This document shows, piece after piece, positions 35,879 to 49,673 of a DNA stretch of 64,000 bases. Under the pieces are notes generated by a model that had not been told where the DNA came from, did not search any database, and saw only the letters and a program-made list of their open reading frames with translations. Made by a program: the position numbers and the translations under genes. This DNA is from Annona cherimola (lineage: Eukaryota; Streptophyta; Magnoliopsida; Magnoliales; Annonaceae), in NCBI GenBank assembly GCA_030490835.1, contig CM059975.1, forward strand, positions 36,178,133 to 36,242,132, read 5' to 3'. The stretch's first letter is position 1. The number at the start of each line of letters is the position of its first letter.

Positions 35879-36183
35879 GGTGTGTTTGGGAACTGATAAA
35901 ACTTTTGATGACAAGTTCTTAGTTTAAGAACTTGTCATCAAAAGTTTTCAAATTGATAAAAAAAATATGTGATATAGTATGGGTAATGATAAAAATAAAA
36001 AGAATAAAGTTAAAATAGATAGGTTTGTTGTTTAGGTAGTTATGCAGAAATGATTGAAAAATAAGGTAGTTATATAGAAAAATATGTGAAGAATTGATTA
36101 CAAAATTAAATAATTATAAAAAGCAAAAAGTTTTAGATTAAAAATCTTTTGTTAGAAAAGTTTTAGGGTTTATCAAACATACC
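35879..36183. mobile_element. MITE C, unit 2, with perfect hairpin
   Basis: Near its left end 35898-35920 and 35926-35948 form a perfect 23-bp stem around a 5-nt loop 'agttt'. Confidence 0.72.
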
Positions 36184-36414
36184 TTAAATATATTATTAAT
36201 TCAATATAAAGATAGTGCTCAAAAAGAAATGGGGCAAGGGTGTATTATGCATCTTACAAGTTTTAATGATTATGCCCCTTAGTCTAAAAATAATTTTCAA
36301 AATTACTCAATTATGTATTAATAACCTTTTGTTAGTCATCAAAATGAACACATCGTTAGTTAAATATGAGGTTGGAGTTCACAAAAGCAACACCATAATA
36401 GGGAGTGAGTAAAC

Positions 36415-38099
36415 TGTTGGTCCCGAGTTAATGGCGATTACCCAAGAAGGGAGGGGTAAATTGGGTAATTAAAAAATTTAAACTTAAACAGAAACTTTTA
36501 CCCCGGATTAATCTAGTCCCCTTTATGAAGAAATAAATGAAAAATAATATAGTGCAGAGAGCAAAAATAAATATCAACACACAAGATTTTATAGCGGTTT
36601 GAGCAATCTTCCCTATTCCACTCTTCCAATCTCACACTTCTTGTGGCTTGGGTTCCTCTATGTATTTTGCAAATACAACTAGATTCACTGCTCTCTTCTA
36701 GATTCCAGCTCTAGGGGGCATCAACAATATACAGCACAAGTAGGTGACGAGTTCCACTCCAATCACACACTACTTTGCTTACACTTGATCTTAGTTACCC
36801 AAGCTAAATCAAGTTCAATACAAAAATAAAAATAAAAGAAAGTTTCTACACGTTATTGTTATATAGAGGCAGCTTTGGCGCAGAGAAGAACTTGTAGTGT
36901 AGGCTTAGAGATTCCGCAAGCAGCTCTTGGCAGTTTTGAAGCAAGGTTCTTCTTCTCATTGTTGGCTTGATCACTTAAAGCTCTTAGAAATGGGAATTAT
37001 GCTCAATCAATGAATTTTCAACTACTCTCCACGTTCATATTGAATGCCTTGTGTAATTGTTGAGAGAATTTAACGTTTGGAAGTAGGTGGTGCGCATTTA
37101 ATGCACCAATGTTCAAAAATTTTCCGACCGTTGTAACCCAAATCACAGGTGGGGTTTGACTTCACCCAAGTCGCAGATGGAGTCGACTTTGGGTGCGACT
37201 TCGGCTCTCCGCAACTTCTTCAAGTTCTAGTCTGGGCCGACTTGGTCCTCGACTTAACCCAAGTCGCAGGTGAAGTCGACTTCGGGTACGACTTCACTTC
37301 TTCAGCTTGCTAGTTGAACTTAAAATCCTTGGAATGTCTTGCTTGCTTGAATTTCTTCATTTTTGGTTGTTCTTCCCTTGATTATATCTTTTGCAATTCA
37401 GTATAATCATCCTAGCTTGATATCCTTTTAGCTCCATGACTTGCAAACTTTGAATCCTTGAAATGTTGAATATATGCATGAATCTTTGAGTGCTTAATGA
37501 TGTCTAAATATATGTTCATAATCCATCATTGTTGATTCATGCAACCCTGATTGCTTTTATTCTTCATTTGAGTGTTTGAGTCGTCTTGGCCTTCATCTTC
37601 ACTTGAATATAACAATGAGTCATCTTGATCTGCATGTTCCACATTAAAGTCGAAGATGGAGTCGACTCGGTCTGCGACTTCACCCAAGTCACATGCGGAG
37701 TCGACTTGGGATGCGACTTTGGCAGCTCTCGTTCTCGATTTCAACTCTGGAATGACATGACGTCTCAAAGTCGTAGCTGGAGTCGACTTGGTCTGCGACT
37801 TCACCTCAAGTCGCAAGCGGAGTCAACTTAGGATGCGACTTCGACAGCTCTCGTTCTTGATTTCAACTCTGGAAGGAAATGACATTTTGAAGTCGCTGCT
37901 GGAGTCGACTTGGGGATCGACTTGGCCTAAGTTGATGCCTGAGTCGACTTGAAAATCGACTGAACTTGTCATGCTTCATATTCTTCATTTTTGTAACCTT
38001 TAATCATTTTCACAAACATGCTAGTGACCAAAACTTACTCAAATTGATTTGTTAATCATCAAAACATAGACTTGGCTCATTTTCCACATGTTTCCAACG
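36415..38099. mobile_element. Solo LTR (1685 bp), unit 2
   Basis: Flanked by TAAAC at 36410-36414 and 38100-38104. The last base is changed (CCAACG). The 12-bp shortening relative to units 1 and 3 is mostly in the minisatellite (contraction near 37141-37170). Confidence 0.86.
37143..37965. repeat. GTCGACT-rich minisatellite, unit 2
   Basis: Two blocks as in unit 1; the first has lost part of one repeat and reads 'ggtggggtttgacttc'. Confidence 0.75.
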
Positions 38100-40019
38100 T
38101 AAACCATGCATTTTGAACATTTAAATGGTTAAGTACCTTGGTTCAATTTAATGTGGGAAGGGAGTTGGAAAAAGCGACACCAAATTGAGGAGTGAGTGTA
38201 CCATACATTTTGAACCTTTTAATGGTTAAGTCCCTAGGTCTAAAAACAACTGTCAAAATTTCTCAGTACATTCTTTTTGAAGCTTACTCAATTCCATGTT
38301 AGATAACCTTTTGTTAGTCATCAAAATTAACATATTATTAGTTCAATGTGAGGATGGAGTTCAAAAAGGAACACATAATGGGAAGTGAGGGTACTACGCT
38401 TTTTGAACATTTTAATGGTTATGTCCCTTGGGTCCAAAAACAACTTTCAAAATTACTCAAATGTTAAACAACCTTTTGTTAGTCATCAAAATAAACATAT
38501 TGTTAGTTCAATTTGAGGATGGAGTTGGCAAAAGCAACACCATATTGGGGAGGAGTGTAGCATGCATTTTGAATATTGTAATGATTATGTCACCTGGTCT
38601 AAAAATAACTTTTAAAATTACTCAATTACATGTTAAATAACCTTTTGTAGTCACCAAGATAGATATATTGTTAGTTCAATTTGAGAATAGAGTTGACATA
38701 AGCAACACCATAATGGGAAGTGAGTGTATTATGCGTTTTGAACATTTTAATGGTCATGTCCCTTGGTCTAAAAACAACTTTCGAAATTACTCATTTACAT
38801 GTTAAATAACTTTTTGTTAGTCATCAAAATAAATTAGTTCAATCTGAGGATGGAGTTACCAAAAGGAACACCATAATGGCGAGTGAGTGTACTGTGCATT
38901 TTGAACATTTTAATGACTATGTCCCTTAGTCTAAAGACGACTTTCAAAATTACTCAATTACATATTAAATAACTTTCTGTTAGTTATTAAAATAAACATA
39001 TTGTTAATTCAATGTGAAGATGGAGCACAAAAGCAACAACATAATGGGGCTTGTGTGTACCATGCATTTTGAACACTTTAATAATTATGCCCGTTGATCT
39101 AAAAATAACTTTCAAAATTATCCAATTACATATTAAGTAACCTTTTATTAATTGTCAAAATAAAAATATTGCTAGTTAAATGTGAAGATGGAGTTCACAA
39201 GAGCAACGCCAAAATCAGTCGTGAGTGTATCATTTATTTTGCATATTTTTTTCATGAAAATTTATTTTGAACATTTTAACATTATGCCCCTTGATCTAAA
39301 AACTAATTCTAAAATTACTCTATAGTATATTAAATAACCTTTTGTTAGTCATCAAAACAACATATTATTAGTTCAATGTAAAGAATGGAGTTGATAAAAG
39401 TGACACTGTAAGAGGGGGTGAGTGTATCATGCATTTCGCACATTTTAATGGTTATGCCCCTTGATCTAAAACCACTTTTTAAAATTACTCAATCGCATAT
39501 TAAATAGGCTTTTGCTAATTATCAAAATAAACATGTTATTAGTTCAATAAAAGGATGGAGTTCACAAAAGCAACATCAAATTAAGACGTGATTGTGTCAT
39601 TTATTTTATACATTTTAATGCTTATGGCCCTTAATGTAAAAATAATTTTCAAAATTACTATATTACTTATTAAATAACATTTTCTTAGTCATCAAAATCA
39701 ACATGTTGTTAGTTTAATTGGAGGATGGAGTTCAAAAAAGCAACACAATAATGGGGGCATGTGAATGTATTGTGCATTTTTGCACATTTTAATGGTTATG
39801 CCCCTTGACCTAAAAACAACTCTCAAAATTACTCAATAGTATATTAAATAACCTTTTGTTAATCATCAAAATAAAGATATTGTTAGTTCAATGTGAGGAT
39901 CGCTTTTACAAAAGCAACGCCTAAATGGGGTATGAGTGTATTATTCATTTGCACATTTTAATGGTTATGCCTCTTGATCTTAAAATAACTTTCGTAATTA
40001 CTAGATTATATATTAAAGA

Positions 40020-40497
40020 TCTTTGCTAGCGGAGCCATGTAACCCTTCCAAATTTTAAGATTTTGATCATTTATGGAAAATCTCATTCATTTATGTTATT
40101 TATTGTATTTAACATTATTTACTTAGTTAGTGACCGAGTTTTATCCAAATTAATTATGTACAAGGGCTACATTTGTTGAAAAATATATACATTGATATGT
40201 AAACTATAAAAAATGCTAAGATTCATTTAGATATATATTAGAATGTAATAATATTTCATAAAATCATTTATCCACATAAAAATAATATTTTGAACTGTTT
40301 AGATGTTGAAAATATTACTAGAAAGGTTGATATTTTAGCATTAAACTATTTTATTACATTAATTTTACACATTTATAGATATGACTCATGTGCAGTGATA
40401 CTAAATATAATAGATAGAGTGGAATTTTTTTCAACTATCAAGATTTTAAACATAAGGAGATTACATAGAAAAATGGTCTCATGGAAGCGAAGCCCAC
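40020..40497. mobile_element. 478-bp element in the satellite, unit 2
   Basis: Same site; the left flank has mutated to 'atattaaagatc', so the target duplication is less clear here. Confidence 0.55.
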
Positions 40498-40876
40498 ATA
40501 TTAAATAACCTTTTATTAGTTATCAAAATAAATATATTATTTTTTATTGGTGAAATAAATATATTATTAGCTCAACATTAGGATGGAGTTCATATGAGCA
40601 ACATCATAATAGAGTGTGAGTATATTATGCATTTTTGCACATTTTAATTGCTCTGCCTCTTGATCTAAAAATAATTTTCAAAATTACTGAATTACATATT
40701 AAATAAGTCTTTTGTTAATTATCAAAATAAACATACTATTAGTTTGATGTAAGGATGGAGCTTGCAAAAGCAGCACAAAAATGATGTATAAGTACTGAAA
40801 AATTCATAATTTAGAAATTTATAGCCATTTGCCATAGATAGCAAAGTTTTTTTTTATTCATATACTATATATGAGA

Positions 40877-42188
40877 AATATTGAAGTGTAGCTTCATTGC
40901 ACCACAATTACAATATAATCATCTCCAAATGGGCTCATATGAACATAAAATTATAATCTACTCCACCTGTTGTATTTAGAAGTATGTATTCTATTATCAT
41001 GTCAATTTCCATCACAATTGGATATATGTATAGGCTCCATTTGAAAATGGTATAAATTTAATATAATAAAATAATTTAATGTAAATAACAACTTTAAAGT
41101 CGTTTTTTCAACATGTAAATTATTTGCTCTAAAATTTATATATAGGTAAATAATTGTATAAGGAATCAATACATTTAAGTAGATATGGGCCCGTTTTGGG
41201 CCAAATGCACTGTTAATTGTGGTGCGGCTTCACTTCATAGGACAGCTTCTGTGTAATCGGGTTATATAGAAGCGTACCTGAGTAACTCCTTCAAAATTTA
41301 AAATTTTAATCTTTGATAGAAAATCTAATCTATTCATTGTATTTAATATCATTTGTTTGTCTAAGATATCAAGTTTTATCCCAATCAAGTATATTTGTGA
41401 GCCACATTTGTTAGAAAAAATATATATTCATGTGTAAATTATGAAAAATGTTAAAATATTAACTTTAAAGTAGTATTTTTGACATCTAAACCATCTAAAA
41501 TACAATCTCTATGTGAATAAATGATTTTATAAAGTATTCTTACATTTTAATACATGTGTAAATAGATCTAAGCATTTTTCATAATTTGCACATGAATATA
41601 TATATATATATTTGAACAAATGTGGCCTATAAACATACTTGATTGAAATGAAACTTGGTCTCTTAGAAAAATAAATGATGCTAAATATAATGAATGAATT
41701 GGATTTTCTATTAAAAATTAAAATCTTAGATTTTGAAGGAGTTATATGGGTTCGCTCCTATATATCCTGGTTAAATAAAAGCGGGGCCGATATATATATA
41801 TATGTATGTATGTATAACCCTTTCTATGTAATGAAGTTGTACTATAATTAAAAATGCATTTGGCCCAAAATCGGCTCTACATATACTTAAATATATTGAT
41901 ATTTTATACAATCGTTTATCCATGTATAAATTTTATAGCAAATAGTTTATATGTTGAAAAAATAACTTTAAAATTGCTACTTACATCAAATTATTTAATT
42001 ACATTAAACTTCTCCATTTTTAGATGGGTCCATACACATATCCAATTGGAATAAAAATTAGTATGATAATAAAATATATAATTCTAAATACAATAGGTGG
42101 AGTATATTATAATTTTATAATCATGTGAGGCTTATTTTGAGGTAACTACACTTTAATTGTTGTGCAGTGAAGCTGCACCTGAATATTT
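40877..42188. mobile_element. 1.3-kb nested palindrome, unit 2
   Basis: Same inner and outer arms as in unit 1; the TA tracts are shorter. Confidence 0.7.
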
Positions 42189-43763
42189 ATAACATATCTA
42201 TACATATATATATATAACATAGCAATCTATTACAATTAAGCACTATAATGGCTGCATAAGTTAATCTCCTACTAATTTTATTAAAATGTGATTTAGTTAT
42301 ACTAAATTTTATATAGCATGCAATTAAAGAAATATATGATTTTTATATTAAGAGTTGATCTCGTTCCTACTCTGCCATGAGCACACCTCTAGCACAGCTA
42401 AATGCGGCTGAAATGCAGATCGACATGCTTGCGCCGAGGTGGGATGAGGGTGCCCAAGGCCAGAATTGGGTAATTTTTTCATTTAAAAATTTTTGTCCAG
42501 CCCAAAACCTTCTCTAACGGCTTGAGACAGAATTGGGTGGATTTCATATTTTTGGTTTACGTAATGGGTATATATGGAATATTTGATACTCAGTGGGTAT
42601 ATTTGAAATTAAAGATAAATGGTGTGAGTATATTTGAAATTTCGCTTATAATTCTATTTTAAAAAGTATTCATTATAAAAATTTTCAATTTATTTATTTT
42701 TAATATGCAGGTGAATAATAGTACTCAACACAATCTATATTAGTTAGAAGTTAAAAAAAATAAAAATCAAGTGGTTGCATTCTACAACCGGTTGCATTGA
42801 AGATTTTCCCTTGGATCATTATATGTGTGCGTGTGATCACATGCACGAGCTTCATGTCAAAATTATCACTTAATCGAACATAGTTTTTCCATCAAAATAT
42901 AACTTTCATACATAAATGAGAAACGCACACCATGCGCCCAAATTACCTCTTGACCTGGAGACCGTCAACTTGGTAAGAGCGGTGACTGCGGTCATCAAAC
43001 TATTTGCATAAATATCATATATTATATATTTGGTTACTCTTCAAGGAAAAAAAAAACTATATTTGGTTGCATTAGATGTAGTTTAGCCGTAGCTAATTAT
43101 TTAATTAAGAATACTTAATTAATTGCTTTCAAGTAGTACCATTTGGTTAAATATAATTATTTTTTACCTTAAATCTAGTTTAAAATAATATTTAATATAG
43201 GTGTTAAAATTCGATTGAAAATACTAATAAAATTGCAGCTTTAGTTGGATTCGAAACCACAACATAGGCAATTTTAATTTGGCTTTGCAAAAAGGCGGCA
43301 TATGATAAATTTAATTTGTTGGAGTGGATGTTGTCCACACAATGGCACATCGGGCCGTGAAAGAAGAAAGATTAATTAGCACATTAACAGTGAAGGATTT
43401 TGCAAAATACACCTTAAAGCACTTTTCAGGGTTGTAAATCAGCATGTATATACTTTCGGATATTTGAAGAATAGACCCTCAAATTTTCAAAAGAGTTCAA
43501 AATAGACCGATTAACCATGGACCCTGTTACTCCCATGCGCATATCCAAAGTATCATGCAAAGTTACATATGATGTCTATTTTTCAAAAATCCCTGATTTA
43601 GTGGCGGAGTCCTGACCTTTAGAGAGGGAGAGCAAACTCCGATGAAAAGGGCAACCGTATGAACATTAATTATATTTTTAATTTTTTAAAAAATTTTAAA
43701 GCGAGTTTCTTGAATTCTAAACCCGTTGGCTACCGCAAAAGAATTTTGGTGTCACAAGCTACG

Positions 43764-44180
43764 TGGAAACCTCTTCCTTTTGGTAGGTTAAGCTTAATGT
43801 TGATGATGGTATTTGCAGCAAGATGAATTTGTGTGGTATAGGGGCGATGCTCGAAGGTTGGGATGGTGATCTGGTAGTTATTAAAAATTAGGAGTGGAAC
43901 GAGATGGCAGACCCATCTTGGATTGGGACCCATACCAAGTTATTCAGTAAATTGTAGTTTAAGTATTTAAGCTTTTCATAGATCATTTGTGAGAGTGATT
44001 CTCTCCTTCTGAAAGCCATGATTGAAATTAGTGGGAAGACATAATCTCCAGTTTTTTTTTTTTTTTTGTTTGACAAAATCACAAAAGTAGCCAATTCATA
44101 TATTGTGATTTGACACATGTTCTTGCATTGGTAACAATGTTGCGCATTTTAGTATAAAGTTTGCATTACAACAAGGTTTA
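43764..44180 (+). pseudogene. Degenerate RNase H relic, unit 3
   Basis: Same relic; small changes such as 'ctggtagttatt' for 'ctgctagctatt'. Open frames on the opposite strand here are artefacts. Confidence 0.66.
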
Positions 44181-44505
44181 TAATTTAGGAATCTATTATA
44201 CATGGGTGAGCATTCGATGATATGATCATTTTAATTAAATTAGCTAGTGAAAGAAAGTCATGCATCGATCCTATCAAGAGATGGAAACGAGACGCACAGC
44301 ATATGTGGTGTCCGCATCGCCTGCAATATTTAAAGATTTTCAGATCCTTCAAGAAATTTTATTCAAATATCATTACTTTTAGAAAGTGCCCATATTCATG
44401 CAAGACAAGAAATCAAATTAATATTAAACAGGTAGCTATTTGCGAGTCCATCACTAGCTACGCACATTTATGGTGAATACATAGCAACCACCTGATGCAT
44501 GTTGC

Positions 44506-44511
44506 TTTATT
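44506..44511 (-). terminator. Poly(A) signal AATAAA, GLP copy 3
   Basis: Located 28 nt after the stop codon. Confidence 0.6.
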
Positions 44512-44539
44512 TAGATAAACAAAGTTGCTTGCAAGTCCA

Positions 44540-45490
44540 TCACTGTACGCATCCCAAGAACTGAGCCTGGTACTGAGCTTTCAATAGATCAATGATTTCC
44601 TTTTCTACCTGAAAAGCTCTAGCCAGAATGTCATCCGAGATGGGTGGCTTTGAACCAAAGGTAGCATTGGCTATTGTAATGACCCCTGGATTTTGACTAT
44701 TAAACCTTGCGTGCGCGACTGCGTTTCCCTTGCCTATATTTTGTTGGAAGTGAATGAGGCCACGGGGGAAGGCGAAGACATCACCGGCGTGAAGAATCTT
44801 GGACATGAGGCGGTGATCAGGGTTGGAAGTGACAAAGCCAGCTAAGAGGGTTCCCTCAAGGACTGTGAGGATCTCTGATGCACGAGGGTGAAAGTGAGGA
44901 GGATTTACGCCGAATGGGGCGAAGTCGATTCGGACCATGGCGATTCCCAACGTGTTGAGTCCAGGTAGCTCATTAACAGTCACGAAGGTGATCTTCGACC
45001 CAACCTCATTTCTTGTGTCCCCTGATACGTTCAAACCCGTGAAGAAGAAATCATCGGCCACCACTTGATTTGGGTCTTTGCAAGTAAACCCATTCACAAA
45101 CACTGCATGCATTTAAGACAGACACTTTAAATTAGTTACTCTGTCTCCAACTCCACACATATTTTGGGATGCATTTGAATGATCATATAACAGCTAAAAT
45201 AATAACATAAACAACTTCGTTTCGGTTAGAACATATACTAAATATAAGCTTTTTCGTATAGTAAAACTCATAATAACTTTAAATGGCTAGATAAAATTTT
45301 ATTGCATGTCTAACTGCATGCTTCATTTTTCAGAAGTTTCCTCACCATTGATAAGGAGAGGATACTAACCTGGTGAGTTTTTGTTAATGGCTACACAGAA
45401 GTCCTGCAAGGGACCAGGGTCCGTAGCATAAGTATGGGAACAAAATAAGGAAAGGAGGGCAAGGCCAAGCACAAGGACGCTAGAAGCCAT
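44540..45490 (-). CDS. Germin-like protein, copy 3 (two exons)
   Basis: Exon 1 is 45370-45490 and exon 2 is 44540-45102; 227 residues, no lesion. It is the most diverged intact copy. Compared with copy 1 it has Thr23, 'RNEVGSK' for 'RNGIRSK', '[11 protein letters not shown]' in box 1 (Ile to Phe between the two His ligands), 'FPRGLIH' for 'FPHGLIH' in box 2, 'ARFNSQNPG' for 'ASFNSQYPG', 'NATF' for 'NTTF' (sequon kept) and 'QFLGCVQ' for 'QFWGCVQ'. The two box changes sit beside the metal site and the motif forms are ones commonly seen in the family, so the cupin should still bind metal. This is the copy most likely to differ in activity. Confidence 0.94.
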
Positions 45491-45583
45491 GGTCCTCAAT
45501 TTTCTCTCAATCTAGCAAAGGAAGAACAATGCAGAGCAAAGATTAATATGGAATTGTGGTGTTAAGTGGTTGCAAAGAACACA

Positions 45584-45592
45584 TATTTATAG
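45584..45592 (-). promoter_or_regulatory. TATA box, GLP copy 3
   Basis: CTATAAATA on the minus strand at the same distance from the ATG as in copies 1 and 2. Confidence 0.65.
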
Positions 45593-45914
45593 ACACGTAT
45601 ACATGGTATGTCATTGTTGGTATGTTAGTGGAGACATTTATCGGTTATTATTAAAATAGCCAAATTAAGCCTTGGACAAGAGGTCATAATATTGAGGTCT
45701 AATGATGTCGGCTAAATCTATGTTTTTGCCCTAGATAATTAAAATCATCATTTTCTTACTTTTTAGTTTAAGCTGCTTTGACTTTCTCACCACTTTTGAA
45801 ATGAATTGAAGGCAGATGGTGAAATAAATGTCATCATAGAGGACTGCTTGAAGTGGGCTAATCTTCATGAAAAGTTCCGAGAGTGGAAAGGAACATTGTC
45901 AACTTTAACGGACC

Positions 45915-46080
45915 AGGTCGTATGCTCCCGGATGCATACACTAATTTTTTCATTTTTTTTATAAAACTGTTAATATAAGTGTATTTAACATATATATTAA
46001 TTTTTACCATGTTTTGAGTATTTTAGATTTTTATTTTTTATTGTTGAAAATCAGTGGCATTTTAGGTAATTCATAGGTAA
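45915..46080. repeat. Foldback element E, half copy, unit 3
   Basis: Half copy with a slightly longer centre ('tttattgttgaaaatcagtgg') than in units 1 and 2. Confidence 0.55.
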
Positions 46081-46243
46081 TGGTTCAATGCTTACCATTA
46101 TCCTGAATTATTTTAAAATATTTTAATTTTAAACTATTTATTATATTTATTTATTATTTTGAAGATTGCATATAATGCATAATTTTTATGTCCTATACGC
46201 ATATTATATATTTTTGTAAATTTTCAATAGCTATGTATTGTGT

Positions 46244-46523
46244 GTAGTATCTAATAAAACTTTTGGAAGAAAAAATTTTAGTAAAAAAAAATTTTGAAGT
46301 GAGGAAAATGATGTGATATAATGGGGATAATGATGATGAATAAAAAAAAAAAGTTAAAAATAGATGGCAAAGTTGTAAGAAAAGATTGAAAAATATGATT
46401 ATTGTAGAGAAATATAGGGAATGTTTGAAAAATAGGATAATTATAGAGGAAAAAAGTTTTAGATGAAAAGACTTTTTTGTTGATAAATACAGAAATCCTT
46501 TTTGGGAAAAGCCAAATACTAAC
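46244..46523. mobile_element. MITE A, unit 3
   Basis: Same site and ends as in unit 1. Confidence 0.62.
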
Positions 46524-46564
46524 CACTAAACATAAAAAGAAAAATAAAAACAAATAGTAGCATA

Positions 46565-46835
46565 CTAATTAAGATCTTAAAAGACCACGTATACGACCTT
46601 CGTACCAACATCTTAAAAGGCCACCAATAATCGGAGTTCCAGCAGACAGGGGCAGGCCGGTCCAAATCAGGAGCATTTGACTGTTCGACAATAGTCATGC
46701 CCGGCGGCAGTATCGGTTCTCGCCGCCTGCCAGGAACACCCCCCTTGAAAAATCCCTTAGCGGCAGCAGCCCTGAAGAATTGAAAATCCAAGGCACGTTC
46801 AGCACAGGAGCCGAATCCGCCAAACTCAAGAAAGC
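46565..46835 (-). other. GC-rich segment with conserved open frame, unit 3
   Basis: Open frame kept; the sequence groups with unit 2 ('DFQFFRAAAAKG', 'PILPPG', 'DLDRPAP'). Confidence 0.42.
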
Positions 46836-46869
46836 GTACATTCGTGAATGGTATTTCTGATATGATTCA

Positions 46870-47010
46870 TTGCACCAGTTGTTTTAATTCATTTTTTTAT
46901 TTTTTTTTTGAAATTTTTATACAATTATTAATTTAAGTATATTTAATATGCATATCAAGTTTTACTAATTTTTAGTTTTTTATATTTAATATGTATACCA
47001 ATAAAAAAAA
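46870..47010. mobile_element. Foldback element D, right arm deleted, unit 3
   Basis: The left arm runs to about 46990, then passes directly to 'ccaataaaaaaaatgtcaaac'. About 140 bp present in units 1, 2 and 4 are gone. Confidence 0.6.
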
Positions 47011-48948
47011 TGTCAAACTTAAGAAAACGTCCGTTGGTGAATGGAAATGGAACTTGTACACAGTAGTTAGAGTGCAAAACACTATAAAATATGCTCCACA
47101 CTAGTTAAAATTTAATAATATTTGATATAATTATTTATTCATGTAAAAATTATATTTTATATAATTTAAATATTCAAAATGCAACTTTAAAATTGATATT
47201 TACATTAAACTATTTTACACGGTTGATTTTGTATCGTTTCAAGATAGACCCCGTACACATGTTCAATTTAAATAAAAATTAGCATAGTATTAAAATAAAT
47301 AATTTTAAATTTAATGAATGGTTCAGAATCAAGTGGCCCCCTTTACAGCAATTTGCACCTTAATTATGATGCTGACCAAATACACTAATGTTATTTTCCT
47401 ATATATGCTAATTTCGGTCATCTTGCAGCTGATAAAGTACTGAATTATGCCTAGATGGTCGAAGTTTTGCTCCCCGCTAAGAGTTAGAACAAAATATAAG
47501 ATAAAAATTATGATGTGAATTAATACCAATAAAAAAAATTATGATGTGAACTAGAAATAAATTGTAACAGAAAAAATACATTATAACAATGAATCATCGC
47601 AAAAAAGAAAGCATATATACACATGAAGTCCCACCAAATAATCAACAGAATATGATTGGCGGTAAATGGGACTCACACCTATGAAGAAACCAAAATTCAC
47701 AGCTTATGTCATTTAAAAGCATTCATTTTATTATATTAACAAAATATCATTTCGATCCGAATTTTGGGCCGACTATACTCACTAAAAGATATAAAATTTT
47801 AAATGTAAAGTGTGAAAAAAATAAGACCAATCGATATACGTGCTGGAGTCTGGATACTAATAATATTTCAAAAAGAATCACATATATTCATATATGTATA
47901 TATACATATATCATTTGATATATGTCAAAATGTGCACCTTGGAGGAATTTATTACCACGAGATGACACTACTTCTCCACCTTGAATTAGATTTTTGTTGA
48001 AGAAGCATGATTATATACATCATGATGTATTTTAAGTTGAAATATTATATTAATGTATTTTATTTTATTTTTTCTTCATAAATATATTATCTTAATAGTA
48101 TTTAATCCTTACATTAAGTATTTGCATTTTGCAATACTACATATTTATTTTTAAAAAAAATTCAATTTAAGGGGCATTTAAGTCATTTTTCACCCCTCGA
48201 AAAAATTATTTTTAAAAATAAAAAATAAATATGTAAAAATATTGTAAAATGCAAGATTAAATTGAATACACTTAGTAAAATATGTTTATGAAGAAAAATT
48301 ATAAAATATAATTAATTATAAAAATAAATAAATATTATATTTTGGCATGACTACAAAGTTAAAATCCAACACGGATATGGGCTTTTCCCTTGTGTTTTTT
48401 CTTGCGGGAAAAGCGCCGCTGAATTGCTTTGACCTCTTTGCTCCCGGCGTAAACTAATTGGATCAGTCTCCTCGATTTCTGCAGTTCATGTGATTGATCT
48501 TGCTATTTTGGAATTAGACTACATCGAATTTAGTAGAACCGATCACGCTTCTAGTTTCCAATTAAGCTAGTTCACCGGGCTTGTCTGGTCCATTTTAATA
48601 ACAGTAGTGGCTATTTTTCTATAGATATTCATATACATCATTACGATTCATATTACATTCAAGTATATATTCATAACTTTTATATAATTGAGGAAAATTT
48701 TCAACAACATCCCATGTAAAAACGCCAACTGCAAATGCCTCCCTTAGCTATTTGAGAGTATTGAACTCTCCTGGAACATGAAAGGCACCAATTTAATAAA
48801 AAAATTTAAATTTTTATACCGTCACTCATACTATGCATTTGGCTCATTTTAATAGTTACACTCTTGATCTAAAAACAACTTCCAAAATTATTCAATTACA
48901 TATTAAGTAAGCTTTTGTTAATTATTAAAAAAACATATTGTCAGTTTA

Positions 48949-49200
48949 AGTGTTTGGCAACTAATGAAACTTTTCACCATCTATAATTGTATTATTTGTT
49001 AATCGTTTCTTTATATCTTCCTATACATCTACCTTACTTTTCAATTATTTTTATACAATTATCTGTACAACTAATATGTCTATTTTTACTTTATTTCTTT
49101 ACTCCTCATAATTACCCTCATAATATCATTTTTTTTATTTTAAAAACTTTTACATTGAAAACTTTTCATTCAAAAATTTCCTCACTTCCTAAACATGCCA
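48949..49200. mobile_element. MITE B, unit 3
   Basis: Same site and ends as in unit 1. Confidence 0.6.
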
Positions 49201-49358
49201 TAAGTATGGAGTTGAAAAAGCAACACCCCTAATGGGACATGCGTATATCATGCATTTTACACATTTTAATGGTTACGTGGTATGGCTCTTGATTTAAAAA
49301 CAACTTTTGAAATTGCTCAATTGCATATTAAGTAAGCTTTTATTAATCATCAAAATAA

Positions 49359-49673
49359 GGGTATGTTTGGGAACTGATAAAACTTTTGATGACAAGTTCT
49401 TCGTTTAAGAACTTGTCATCAAAAGTTTTCAAATTGATAAAAAAATATGTGATATAGTACGGGTAATGACAAAAATAAAAAGAATAAAGTTAAAATAGAC
49501 AAGTCTGTTGTTTAGGTAGTTGTGCAGAAATGATTGAAAAAAAAAGTAGTTATATAGAAAAATATGTGAAGAATTGATTACAAAATTAAATAATTATAAA
49601 AAGAAAAAAGTTTTAGATTAAAAATCTTTTGTTAAAAAAGTTTTAGGGTTTGTCAAACATACCTTAAATATAT
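49359..49673. mobile_element. MITE C, unit 3, with perfect hairpin
   Basis: Stem arms 49379-49401 and 49407-49429 (23 bp, perfect) with loop 'cgttt'. Confidence 0.72.

Larger units (their letters stand above)
35335..40790. repeat. ~166-bp satellite, interrupted, unit 2
   Basis: Same monomer order as unit 1 and the same interruptions. Confidence 0.82.
28753..42351. repeat. Array unit 2
   Basis: Complete unit, starting at 'gagttgatctcg' directly after the AT-rich end of unit 1 ('atttttatattaa'). Sequence between named elements (28753-30167, 33531-35334) shows no gene, as in unit 1. Confidence 0.9.

Noticed and set aside
43730..43933. Minus-strand open frames over the RNase H relic (also 56864-57067)
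   Set aside because: The recognisable domain blocks are on the plus strand; the opposite frames show no family signal and exist only in some units.
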